Virus record (IMG/VR): IMGVR_UViG_3300028608_000033
Span: 1-41,862 of that record
DNA length: 41,862 nt
Source of the DNA: a virus
Reading direction: 5' to 3' (one strand)
The position numbers and the translations under genes were made by a program. Below are positions 1 through 6,343 of the stretch, in pieces. Numbering within the stretch: the stretch's first letter is position 1; each line of letters starts with the position of its first letter. The notes beneath the pieces are model-generated. The model did not search any database. It was not told the DNA's origin and saw only the letters and a program-made list of their open reading frames with translations.

Positions 1-38
1 CTCACCCCTCTGAATCATGGGATGGTCGCAGCTGTACG

Positions 39-104
39 TCAGTGCTTCAGGCACGGGATCGGCCCTCCGCAGATCGGGCACGAATTGGGTCCGTCGCACT
101 CCAT
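39..104 (-). CDS. tiny Cys-rich peptide (21 aa)
   Basis: A 21-codon reading frame whose ATG overlaps the TGA of the preceding small frame (TGATG). The peptide contains a CPIC knuckle, a further Cys and a terminal His, so four potential metal ligands (C9, C12, C17, H21) fit in 21 residues. It looks like a minimal zinc-knuckle or rubredoxin-type hairpin. The stop-start overlap with its neighbour is the main evidence that it is translated. No Shine-Dalgarno sequence of its own is visible, so translation would rely on coupling. Function is unknown, and it could be a chance frame. Confidence 0.4.
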   Translation of the reverse strand: MECDGPNSCPICGGPIPCLKH

Positions 105-193
105 CACCCCACCACCTTCTGGCAGTTCTGACACTGGTTGACGTACTTGCCTGCGATCCAGACCGCCACGATGAGCGGCCTGTCGCAGCACAT
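104..193 (-). CDS. tiny Cys-containing peptide (29 aa)
   Basis: The ATG overlaps the TGA of the membrane protein gene upstream (TGATG), and its own TGA overlaps the next ATG in the same way. The peptide begins MCCD and carries a CQNC pair near the C terminus, giving two Cys pairs around a short hydrophobic stretch (LIVAVWIAG). A redox or metal-binding micropeptide, or a membrane-associated one, is possible. The chain of three stop-start overlaps argues for one co-translated unit. Without homologues the call is weak. Confidence 0.4.
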   Translation of the reverse strand: MCCDRPLIVAVWIAGKYVNQCQNCQKVVG

Positions 194-453
194 CACTCGT
201 CCTCGACGGCCGGGAAGTTCTCCAGCGAGGCCAGGTACGCACGCTCGTAACGCTCGTCCTGCCAGGCGCTGTACAGATCCACGATGCGGAACGTGGACGC
301 GATGGCCGCGATAGCCCCGAGAATCGAGGCGAACACGACGCCGCCGGTGTCGTTCTGAGCGAGGAACCTTCCGATCGCCCAGGCGTTGGCCGCCGTGATG
401 ACCACCCAGATCAGGGTGGTGAGGGAGTCATCCCTCAAGTCGCTCTTCAGCAT
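193..453 (-). CDS. small membrane protein, two TM segments
   Basis: An 86-residue protein with two hydrophobic stretches, about residues 11-31 and 38-61, joined by a short polar turn (AQNDTG), and an acidic C-terminal tail. An AAGGAGG ribosome site lies 9 nt before the ATG. The start overlaps the end of the upstream ATPase gene by 26 nt, and the end is coupled to a tiny Cys peptide by TGATG. Small two-helix proteins in phages can be holins, but the late lysis gene is elsewhere (18.4 kb) and this one sits in the early DNA-metabolism cluster. A membrane-anchoring or host-modifying role is as likely. Function unassigned. Confidence 0.7.
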   Translation of the reverse strand: MLKSDLRDDSLTTLIWVVITAANAWAIGRFLAQNDTGGVVFASILGAIAAIASTFRIVDLYSAWQDERYERAYLASLENFPAVEDE

Positions 454-1294
454 TGACCTTATCCTCCTTGTCGACCCACGGGCCGTCCCGGAACAGGAGT
501 TCGGCCTCAGGGTAGTCCGATTCCTCAACCAGGCTGATGCCAGGCTGAGCCGACATGCGGAACGTCTTCTTGGCCATCGCGTCACCCGGACCAAAACGGT
601 TCTTGACGACCGCAACGTCCAGAGTTCCAGCATGACCGTCACCCCAGAGGGTGAGGATGAGCGTGGGAAGCTGGTTCGCCTTACCCATGATCGCCGCACG
701 AGGCGGCGGGCTACCAGCCTTGGCACCCTCACTCGTATGGTGAACGATCGTGAGGGCTGTCTGCTGATCACGAGCCATCACCTTCAGCTCGGCCATCAGG
801 CCCCAGTAGTTCTGCTCCGACGCACCCTCGTAGTCGACATCCATGAGGATGTCGATCACGGTGTGGTGAGGGTACTCACCATGCACCTCGCGGAACGCCT
901 CTGCGGTGTTCCACATGTGATCGAGTGTCGGTGCCGCATGGAACGACCACTTGACGTGGCTAAGTTCCCGCAGTGCCTCGACTGCTGCGTCAGGCGTATG
1001 AAGAACCACTTCCTCGGCGACGTCGCCAGGCGTGCCAGTGCGCATAGAGAACGCACGGGTAGCCATGGTGAAGTCGTCAGAGTCCGAGGAGTGGTAGAGC
1101 GTCGGGACCGTGGGCCCGATCGCGTTGACCATGTTCAGCGTGAAGAGGGTCTTCATCGACCCCGGAGGCCCGGCAATCATGTGCATGCCGGACCGACGGA
1201 GAGCGATCTTCTTCGACTGGAAGATCGGCCAGGGAACCGGAAGCGGTTCCCCAGCCGACAGACCCTTCTTGACGCTACGCGCCAGAGTCTTGAT
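428..1294 (-). CDS. RepA/DnaB-like P-loop ATPase (AAA_25 type), non-canonical start
   Basis: A RecA-fold ATPase of the AAA_25/RepA-like hexameric helicase kind. In the 288-residue version the Walker A motif GPPGSMKT is at about 42-49, a Walker B strand VIDILMDVD at about 146-154, and a downstream TIVHHTSEG strand matches the third RecA motif. The first ATG (1186) lies only five codons before Walker A and would remove the preceding strand. The frame stays open upstream to a TAG at 1300-1298, with no ATG, GTG or TTG in between. A GAGGAG ribosome site at 1308-1303 lies 8 nt before an ATC codon at 1294, which I take as the probable start; the CTG at 1285 is the alternative. It follows a possible ssDNA-binding gene by 12 nt, and a recombination-type nuclease lies upstream in the same cluster, so a replication or recombination motor is likely. 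Confidence 0.75.
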   Translation of the reverse strand: MKTLARSVKKGLSAGEPLPVPWPIFQSKKIALRRSGMHMIAGPPGSMKTLFTLNMVNAIGPTVPTLYHSSDSDDFTMATRAFSMRTGTPGDVAEEVVLHTPDAAVEALRELSHVKWSFHAAPTLDHMWNTAEAFREVHGEYPHHTVIDILMDVDYEGASEQNYWGLMAELKVMARDQQTALTIVHHTSEGAKAGSPPPRAAIMGKANQLPTLILTLWGDGHAGTLDVAVVKNRFGPGDAMAKKTFRMSAQPGISLVEESDYPEAELLFRDGPWVDKEDKVNAEERLEG

Positions 1295-1306
1295 GTTCTA
1301 GACTCC

Positions 1307-1762
1307 TCAGACCTTGATCTGAACCTTGTGGCGCTTGGCGGTTCCCCGCTCCAGCTGCTCCTGGGAAACCCAGGCAGCACCCCAGAGCGCTCCCTTGGGG
1401 AGCGCGCTGAGACCCGCTTCAGCCATGGCCTCGGCGGTCTTCCAGAGAAGGTCGGTCTTAAGGAAGACCCGACCCAGCTCACCAGCCTTGATGGTGAACG
1501 GACCCGTCTGCTTGTTCACTCCGGTGTAGTCGGAGGCCAGGCGAAGGGTGAGGACCATCATCGGACGAGGCTTACCGTCCCGGCCCACGGGGTCCGGGGC
1601 TCCGTTGAAGCCCTTCTCCGTGGTCTGGTACGTGTCCTCGACGGTCCCCTGGATCGGGGTGTTCATCGAGCTGAAGTGCATGATCGGGGGGAGCGGCGCG
1701 TCGTTGTCCGACTGCCCCTTACCCTGACCAAGTCCAGCCCAGAAGTCTTCCTGCGTGCTCAT
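1307..1762 (-). CDS. unknown, possible OB-fold ssDNA-binding protein
   Basis: A 151-residue protein with an acidic, Gln/Gly-rich N terminus (about 1-25) followed by a beta-rich middle (about 35-120) with alternating strands such as PMMVLTLRLA and a GRVFLK turn, ending in a basic strand (RHKVQIKV). Strand spacing and the adjacent ATPase and nuclease genes fit an OB-fold single-strand binding protein. No clear SSB signature is visible and the acidic tip is at the N rather than the C end. The ATG has only a weak purine-rich region upstream. The gene ends 12 nt before the probable ATC start of the ATPase, and its TGA lies within that gene's ribosome site. Confidence 0.6.
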   Translation of the reverse strand: MSTQEDFWAGLGQGKGQSDNDAPLPPIMHFSSMNTPIQGTVEDTYQTTEKGFNGAPDPVGRDGKPRPMMVLTLRLASDYTGVNKQTGPFTIKAGELGRVFLKTDLLWKTAEAMAEAGLSALPKGALWGAAWVSQEQLERGTAKRHKVQIKV

Positions 1763-1833
1763 GCGTTCTCGTCTCTACGTGCGTGCCATCTTCAGGCACA
1801 GATGTGCGTTTGCTGCGTACTGCTGTGGGGCTA

Positions 1834-1882
1834 GCCACCTCCGAAGAGGTGGCACTTGCGAGCGGCTTGCGCCGTCTCGCTA
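1834..1882 (-). terminator. composite double-hairpin terminator, copy 1
   Basis: Read on the minus strand, the element starts in the TAG stop of the gene ending at 1880. The first hairpin (1880-1858) has outer stem GCGAG/CTCGC, one bulged A, inner stem CGGC/GCCG and a GCAA loop. Four bases later a second hairpin (1853-1834) pairs GCCACCTC with GAGGTGGC around a UUCG loop closed by C-G. There is no U tract, which is usual for actinobacterial terminators. Three related copies exist in the window. Confidence 0.7.
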
Positions 1883-2296
1883 AGACCAGTCGAAGACCGG
1901 GCCGTCGTCCCACGGGTTGCTCGCGGGGGCAGGCGTCTCCGCCTTCTCCCACGGAGCCTGCTCGTCGGGAACCTGGGTGACTCCACCCAGACCCTCGGCG
2001 AGAGTCTTGGACGCCTCGTCCACGTCCTCGGAGCCCTCGTCGGGCGCCACGATGGAGTCGGGCTGCTCGTTGCTGTGAACGGGCGTGGCCACGTCGACAG
2101 GCTCAGTCAGCGGGGCCTTGACGGACTCCTGCTTGCGCTTGACGTAGTCCATCTCAGCCATCTGGAAGCGGGAGACCGCTTCCATGTACTGATTGGCCAC
2201 CTCCTCCGGCGAGGACTTGTGGCCATCGAGCGCATCCTCTATCTCGACGTATCCGTACTGGATCATCTTGGAGGGGATGCGGAACGTGAGCTTCAC
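1880..2296 (-). CDS. acidic protein of unknown function
   Basis: A 138-residue protein starting at a GTG that overlaps the TAG of the upstream gene (TAGTG). The N-terminal third (about 1-65) is predicted helical and mixed charge (VANQYMEAVSRFQMAEMDY). From about 70 onward it is low-complexity, rich in Pro, Glu, Asp and Ala, and ends PVFDWS. The layout, a small folded or coiled N-terminal part plus a disordered acidic tail ending in an aromatic tip, resembles the partner-recruiting tails of SSB-like proteins, but no family is recognised. It lies between the nuclease-side genes and the possible OB-fold gene and is followed by the composite terminator. Confidence 0.65.
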   Translation of the reverse strand: MKLTFRIPSKMIQYGYVEIEDALDGHKSSPEEVANQYMEAVSRFQMAEMDYVKRKQESVKAPLTEPVDVATPVHSNEQPDSIVAPDEGSEDVDEASKTLAEGLGGVTQVPDEQAPWEKAETPAPASNPWDDGPVFDWS

Positions 2297-2526
2297 TAGC
2301 TGAGGACTCCCTTGACGGCGTTGTGGATGACGGCGTTCGAGGCACCCGTGCCCATGAGGGCCTTGATGACCTCGGCCTGACGCTTGGCCTGGAGCAGGTT
2401 GGACGTCCTCGGCCCGGAGATGGTGGGCCTACCGCCCACCGTGACCGAGGCGAAGAACTTGCCGTTGGGGGCGATGGCCACGCCGTAGGGACGGCCAGTG
2501 GTGGGGTTGATCTCGATGCTCGCCAT
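2296..2526 (-). CDS. unknown small protein (76 aa)
   Basis: A 76-residue protein with a beta-rich first half (GVAIAPNGKFFASVTVGG) resembling a small three-stranded sheet, then a helix (LLQAKRQAEVIKALMG). The pattern of a short sheet before a helix recalls the Arm- or AP2-type DNA-binding units of integrases, and the basic helix would allow nucleic-acid binding, but no diagnostic motif is present. Its ATG overlaps the TAA of the nuclease gene (TAATG) and its TAG overlaps the next GTG, so it is translationally coupled to both neighbours in the nuclease-ATPase cluster. Confidence 0.6.
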   Translation of the reverse strand: MASIEINPTTGRPYGVAIAPNGKFFASVTVGGRPTISGPRTSNLLQAKRQAEVIKALMGTGASNAVIHNAVKGVLS

Positions 2527-3344
2527 TAGAACGGGTACCCTTCTTCGTCTGCTTTGTCATAGTACTTGCTGCGGGGCGTGAGCCCGGCGTTGATCTTGCA
2601 GTTGTCCTGCTGGATGCAGAATTGGCAGCCGAACTTCTTCTGTCCGGCATAGACCTTCTTCTTCATGCCCTCGTACGCCCGCTGATAGCGGGCTCCGATC
2701 TCCTCCGGAGTGACGTGAGAGAGATCGACGAGTCGGCCTCGGTCCGTCTTGGGAGAAGCGTCGGGGTGGAGCATAGCCCAGTACCCATTGAATCGAACTC
2801 CCTTCCAGGAGTTCGACACCAGGGTCAGGGCTGAGTAGCTCTCCAGCTGGAAGGTGTTCTTCGGCTTGGACTTGCCGCTCTTCCAGTCCACGATGAGCGG
2901 GCCGTGCTTCCTGTGCTCCCCGAGGATGTCGATGTAAGCGAGGATCGGTACGTCGCACCCAGGAAGCCTGAGCTTGAGGCTGTACTCGACCTCCCATACA
3001 TCCATGTCTTCGAGGAACTTCACGGCCCGCTCAACGCAGACCTTGCCCAGATCGACCGCAGCTTGCTTGATGATCGGCTCCGTACTGGAGCCAGCATGCA
3101 GCCACGACCCGATGTCCGGGTCTTTCTCCATCTGGTCCGCCACAAGCGGATAGAAGATGGAGGTGAACTCAGGCACTTCACCATCACCGAGGTACGCCTC
3201 GATGGACTTGTGTACTGCCGAACCCATGGCGAAGAACCAGGCTTGACGTGGCTTCGCCTTGCGGGCGTACCTCAGGTACCACGCACGAGGACACTCCTCA
3301 TAGGAGTTAACGGCGGAGTACGAGAGGTAGTCAGGGAGGAACAT
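2526..3344 (-). CDS. Cas4/AddB-type PD-(D/E)XK exonuclease with Fe-S cysteines
   Basis: A RecB-family nuclease (PDDEXK_1-like) of 272 residues. The N-terminal SYSAVNSYEECPR motif carries C18. H45 lies in AVHKSIE (motif I), D139 in AYIDIL, D153 and K155 in VDWKSGK, and Q166 in QLESY. The C terminus has C240, C243 and C249 (CX2CX5C). One N-terminal Cys plus three C-terminal Cys is the 4Fe-4S arrangement known from Cas4 and AddB. Members act as DNA exonucleases in recombination or end processing. AAGGAG stands 5 nt before the ATG. It heads the leftward cluster ending at the ATPase, which suggests a joint role in phage recombination-dependent replication. No cas1 or cas2 is nearby, so a CRISPR role is not indicated. 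Confidence 0.85.
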   Translation of the reverse strand: MFLPDYLSYSAVNSYEECPRAWYLRYARKAKPRQAWFFAMGSAVHKSIEAYLGDGEVPEFTSIFYPLVADQMEKDPDIGSWLHAGSSTEPIIKQAAVDLGKVCVERAVKFLEDMDVWEVEYSLKLRLPGCDVPILAYIDILGEHRKHGPLIVDWKSGKSKPKNTFQLESYSALTLVSNSWKGVRFNGYWAMLHPDASPKTDRGRLVDLSHVTPEEIGARYQRAYEGMKKKVYAGQKKFGCQFCIQQDNCKINAGLTPRSKYYDKADEEGYPF

Positions 3345-3588
3345 GCATCTCCTTAGATGGCGGTCACGAAGAGGTTTGTGGGGTACTAATCCACCGCCAC
3401 TCCGGATGAGTCCCCACCCACCGGAGCCGAGCGTGGCCTACAGCCTGGTCCGCGAACAGGTCGCCTCGGCAGCCAGTGAGCGCATGGTAGCCACTCCATC
3501 CTAGCTCAGGGTAGTGACACCTATGGATGGGTGCCGCTGGGGATGCCAGCCTTTGCCCTAGCGTGGGCGCGGTTGACCTGAACTCTGC

Positions 3589-3663
3589 GCGCGTCTCCGG
3601 GATTCGAACCCGAGCCTCCGCCCTTCCCGGGCGGCGTGCTGGCCAATACAACACTCCGACGCT
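3589..3663 (-). tRNA. solitary degenerate tRNA-like gene
   Basis: The minus strand folds as a cloverleaf: T arm UCGGG-UUCGAAU-CCCGG, anticodon stem CCGCC/GGCGG, D stem GUGU/GCAC with a GG-containing loop, and a 4-nt variable loop. The acceptor pairs only at its five central positions. The anticodon loop is CGGGAAG, so position 33 is G instead of the near-universal U; read literally the anticodon would be GGA, but a serine tRNA should have a long variable arm. CCA is not encoded. It may be a decayed tRNA or one with a lost base in the loop. It lies alone between the nuclease and the WhiB-like gene. Confidence 0.6.
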
Positions 3664-3693
3664 CACCTCAATGATCAGTTGAGGCGCAGCCAT

Positions 3694-3709
3694 CCGGCCC
3701 GTCGGCCGG
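3694..3709 (-). terminator. hairpin after WhiB-like gene
   Basis: CCGGCC and GGCCGG pair around a 4-nt loop, 16 nt beyond the stop of the WhiB-like gene. A weaker hairpin (3666-3684, CCTCAA/TTGAGG) lies between it and the tRNA-like gene. The rest of 3345-3588 shows no gene. Confidence 0.55.
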
Positions 3710-3725
3710 AGTGGCACGTTCTACT

Positions 3726-4205
3726 CTACATCCAGTCGAACTCAGAAGCAAGGCGCGTGCCCAACTTTTCGTCGGCCGACTTGATGCACTTCTTGCACAG
3801 CTTCTGCGCCTCCTTCGGGAGGTGGGCGCAGGCTCGGCGAAGCCCTTCGGACATGTGGGCCTCCGGCCCAACGCCTGCCCTCATGGTCCACCTGGTGTCG
3901 TCCTCGCGGGCGGATGCGGCGCATTGGCGCCGCACCGGGCAGGTGGCGCAGATAGATTTCGCTGCCGTTTTGTTACGATTGTTCCAGTTCCACAGCTCCA
4001 TGAAGCTAAGCTCACTGACGTCTTCGTCGGGAGTAAGGACCTCGAACATCCAGTGAGGTCGAGTCCGGCAGGCGGACTCGACATGCCAGTCGGGCACAGA
4101 GGAGGACATCCCCTCCATGAACGTCTGGTAACGGTGCATACCTGTCTCTGTGACATCACCGATGGAGCAGGCGCTCATGGCGCCGATCTTCCTGGGAACA
4201 GCCAA
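3726..4205 (-). CDS. WhiB-like Fe-S transcription regulator
   Basis: WhiB-family proteins are actinobacterial 4Fe-4S regulators that bind the principal sigma factor; phage versions can repress host whiB genes and alter division. The four ligands are C46 (ESACRTRP), C86, C89 and C95 (ICATCPVRRQC, CX2CX5C). The usual GVWGG turn after the cluster is replaced by AGVGPEAH, so the sigma-contact turn is divergent. A basic C-terminal part (KKCIKSADEK) could contact DNA and carries two extra Cys. The start chosen is a TTG with GGAG 5 nt upstream; an ATG at 4178 with AGGA is an alternative that leaves all motifs intact. An 8-bp inverted repeat stands directly upstream. Confidence 0.85.
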   Translation of the reverse strand: MAVPRKIGAMSACSIGDVTETGMHRYQTFMEGMSSSVPDWHVESACRTRPHWMFEVLTPDEDVSELSFMELWNWNNRNKTAAKSICATCPVRRQCAASAREDDTRWTMRAGVGPEAHMSEGLRRACAHLPKEAQKLCKKCIKSADEKLGTRLASEFDWM

Positions 4206-4220
4206 CTTCTCTCCGATCAG

Positions 4221-4249
4221 CCAACTACTAAACCTGTGCCCGTAGTTGG
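4221..4249. promoter_or_regulatory. inverted repeat upstream of WhiB-like gene
   Basis: CCAACTAC (4221-4228) and GTAGTTGG (4242-4249) form a perfect 8-bp inverted repeat with a 13-bp spacer, 16 bp from the TTG start of the WhiB-like gene. It could be an operator, possibly autoregulatory, or a leader stem. It is separate from the terminator at 4258-4280. Confidence 0.45.
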
Positions 4250-4257
4250 ACTTAGAG

Positions 4258-4280
4258 GGGCGCCCCTTGTGGGGGCGCCC
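4258..4280 (-). terminator. strong GC hairpin ending the 4321-4822 gene pair
   Basis: GGGCGCCCC and GGGGCGCCC make a 9-bp stem with a TTGTG loop, about 40 nt beyond the stop at 4321. It isolates the two small genes from the WhiB-like gene. Confidence 0.65.
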
Positions 4281-4320
4281 TCAGTAGCTCTGCGCGCTCC
4301 TGTAAGGACAACGTTGGGAG

Positions 4321-4572
4321 CTACCCGTTCTGTTCCCAGACCTTCGTGTGATCCACCTCACCCGAGTTGGCTCGCTCCCAGCGGGCATCGAAGTCGGGCA
4401 GGTCTATGACTCTCGTGATGTAGTCCTCGAAGGTGTCGAAGAGCTTGTGAGCGTCGATCAGGGGGATGCCCAGCTCCTCGGACATCAGCGTCTCCGCAGC
4501 CCCGGAGAGGGGCTTCTGGGGGTCGTCGCAGATGCACTTCAAGGCCGCCGCCAGGGCGGAGAGGTCAGCCAC
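4321..4572 (-). CDS. unknown small acidic protein (83 aa)
   Basis: A largely helical 83-residue protein. It begins MADLSALAAAL, has a central amphipathic region (LIDAHKLFDTFEDYITRVI) and ends VWEQNG. The start is a GTG overlapping the upstream gene by 8 nt, so the two are translationally coupled. No family is recognised. Size and acidity are typical of early phage proteins that bind host factors, but that is only inference from position. Confidence 0.6.
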   Translation of the reverse strand: MADLSALAAALKCICDDPQKPLSGAAETLMSEELGIPLIDAHKLFDTFEDYITRVIDLPDFDARWERANSGEVDHTKVWEQNG

Positions 4573-4822
4573 GGGAGCTGACCGGCTTGAAGCCGATCTC
4601 GGTGATGTCCGAGGTGCGGACCATGGTCGTCTTGCTGTCGTAACCGTTGGTCCCCGGCGCCTCGAACTTGTACCAGGTCTCGCCGTCCTTCGGCTCGTAC
4701 TCGGCAGTCAGGCCCTCGATAGCTTCCTCGACGGTCTCGCCGTCCTCAACGGGCCAGTGAGCGGTGGCGAACTGGTCGGCACCGTTGCGGGTGTACTGAA
4801 GGGTGATGCGGATGTCAGCCAT
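4565..4822 (-). CDS. unknown small beta-rich protein (85 aa)
   Basis: An 85-residue protein that alternates beta strands and turns (DIRITLQYTRNG, EDGETVEEAIEGL, TWYKFEAPG), a pattern seen in ubiquitin-like or small beta-grasp folds. It is divergent from the metallophosphoesterase gene, with only 29 bp between the two ATGs. That gap contains a CTAGT/ACTAG inverted repeat, so both directions may share control. It is the first gene of a two-gene leftward unit. Function unknown. Confidence 0.6.
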   Translation of the reverse strand: MADIRITLQYTRNGADQFATAHWPVEDGETVEEAIEGLTAEYEPKDGETWYKFEAPGTNGYDSKTTMVRTSDITEIGFKPVSSRG

Positions 4823-4834
4823 TGTCGTAACTCT

Positions 4835-4846
4835 CTAGTAGACTAG
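4835..4846. promoter_or_regulatory. divergent promoter/operator region
   Basis: CTAGT-AG-ACTAG is an inverted repeat centred between two divergent ATGs (4822 minus, 4852 plus). A TAGACT at 4839-4844 fits a TANNNT -10 box whose transcript would begin at or next to the ATG at 4852, so the rightward mRNA may be leaderless. No good -35 box is visible. Confidence 0.4.
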
Positions 4847-4851
4847 TGGTC

Positions 4852-5610
4852 ATGAAGACCACTCTGGTGCTGCCGGATATCCAGTATCCGTTCCACGACA
4901 GCCTGATGCTGTCGAAGCTTGTGAAGCTGGCGAAGGAGGTTCAGCCTGACGCCATCTTCCAGATCGGAGACGGCATCGACTTCCCTCAGGTCAGTCGATG
5001 GACCAAGGGCACGGCGGGCGAGTATGCCCCGACCCTACAGAAGCACATCGACGGATGGAAGTCAGCCCTTGCGGAGTTCAGGGATGCGTGCCCGAAGGCA
5101 CGCATCTCATGGCTGGAGGGCAACCACGACCTCCGCCTCCATGAGTTCGTGCAGCAGTACGCCGCTCCCCTCACCACACTTGACGCACTCTCCACCGACG
5201 CCCTGTTTGGTCTCAAGGATCTTGGGATTGAGTACGTACGAGGCCCCGTGCGTGTCGCAACGAATACGTATGCGGTGCACGGCCACGAGAGTGCTGGCTA
5301 CAGCGCCTCTCCTGTTGCGTGGGAGACCAAGTTCGTGAAGCGTTACGGCAGCGAGAAGAACATCATCTTCGGGCATACTCACCAGCCCTTCCTCCTTACT
5401 CGTGCTTACGGGTTTGGCGGGAAGGTGACTCCCCGCTTCACGATGAACGTCGGCTCCATCATGGATCCGACTCACGCGAAGTATGTGAAGGACGGCGCGG
5501 TCTCGTGGACCATGTCCTTTGCGCTCCTGCACGACGACGGGAAGCGAACGTACCCGGAGCTGATCACAGCTGACAACAGGCAGTTCATGTTCAGGGGCGT
5601 CAAGTGGTAG
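4852..5610 (+). CDS. calcineurin-like metallophosphoesterase
   Basis: A 252-residue protein with all five motifs of the superfamily: D9 in PDIQYPFH, D40 in IGDG, N91-H92 in EGNHD, H143/H145 in AVHGHE and H175/H177 in GHTH. These bind two metal ions for phosphoester hydrolysis. Substrate is unknown; phage members may act on nucleotides, RNA 2',3'-ends or DNA ends. I start at ATG 4852 because the residues following it open the first catalytic strand; a GTG at 4846 adds two residues. It is the first gene of a three-gene rightward island, followed after 45 bp by a sigma-like factor. Confidence 0.85.
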   Translation: MKTTLVLPDIQYPFHDSLMLSKLVKLAKEVQPDAIFQIGDGIDFPQVSRWTKGTAGEYAPTLQKHIDGWKSALAEFRDACPKARISWLEGNHDLRLHEFVQQYAAPLTTLDALSTDALFGLKDLGIEYVRGPVRVATNTYAVHGHESAGYSASPVAWETKFVKRYGSEKNIIFGHTHQPFLLTRAYGFGGKVTPRFTMNVGSIMDPTHAKYVKDGAVSWTMSFALLHDDGKRTYPELITADNRQFMFRGVKW

Positions 5611-5655
5611 GGCTCTCGCCCGAAGAAAATCTTACACGTACTGAGGAGTAACTTA

Positions 5656-6339
5656 ATGGGGCTGAATCCAGAGCACTTCCGCTCTATGGTCCGACAGACT
5701 GCCCGCTCCGTGTCCGCGAAGTTCCCGCCCTACATCAGTGCTGAGGACACGGAGCAGGAGCTGTACCTCTGGCTCTACGGCAAGAGGGATTGGATCCTTC
5801 AGGTGATGGAGGATGAGCCGCAGTATGCCGACTCGAAGATCGCTTCCATCATGCGCAAGGTGGCCTTCGACCACTGCAACAAGGAGAAGGCGGCATCGGA
5901 AGGGTACGACACCGCCGACGTCTACAGGTACACGGTGCCGAAGATCCGTCGCCTGCTGGGCGACGTCTTCGACTACGAGGACTGGCAGTCTTTCGCCCTC
6001 AAGTCCGATGGTCAGCCGACCTCCAAGGGTCAGGCCAACGAGACCGGTGATCGACTGGCGGAGCTGGTCGATGTCAAGATCGGGCTGGAGCGGATCACTG
6101 ACGATCACTACAACGTGATCGTCTGGCACTACAAGATGCAGTACTCGATGGAGAACATCGCCGAGGAGGCGGGCATCACCGTGGATGCCGCCAAGAAGCG
6201 GCACACACGGGCGCTCAGCAGCCTCCAGCGCACGCTCGGGTACAAGGACCCGGCTGAGCAGCCGAGCCCCGCAGACAGGCGCACAGTGCGCAGCAATGCC
6301 GCCGCAAGGGCGGCACTCACCCACAGCTACGAAGGATAA
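5656..6339 (+). CDS. sigma-factor-like protein (sigma-70 region 2/4 type)
   Basis: A 227-residue protein. The N-terminal part (about 25-80) has an acidic helix EDTEQELYLWL and a following helix IASIMRKVAFDHC like ECF region 2. The C-terminal helix-turn-helix (about 155-194), with ENIAEEAGITVDAAKKRHTRAL, matches region 4, which recognises -35 boxes. The linker is longer than usual and the last 30 residues are basic and disordered. GAGGAG lies 7 nt before the ATG. A phage sigma factor would redirect host RNA polymerase to middle or late promoters, for instance those in the 15-16 kb region. The region 2 match is weaker than region 4, so a DNA-binding regulator without sigma activity remains possible. 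Confidence 0.75.
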   Translation: MGLNPEHFRSMVRQTARSVSAKFPPYISAEDTEQELYLWLYGKRDWILQVMEDEPQYADSKIASIMRKVAFDHCNKEKAASEGYDTADVYRYTVPKIRRLLGDVFDYEDWQSFALKSDGQPTSKGQANETGDRLAELVDVKIGLERITDDHYNVIVWHYKMQYSMENIAEEAGITVDAAKKRHTRALSSLQRTLGYKDPAEQPSPADRRTVRSNAAARAALTHSYEG

Positions 6340-6343
6340 CAGC

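Noticed and set aside
386-1834. Plus-strand open frame across the ATPase and the OB-like gene
   Set aside because: It covers two leftward genes that have motifs and ribosome sites, and its product shows no protein-like pattern.
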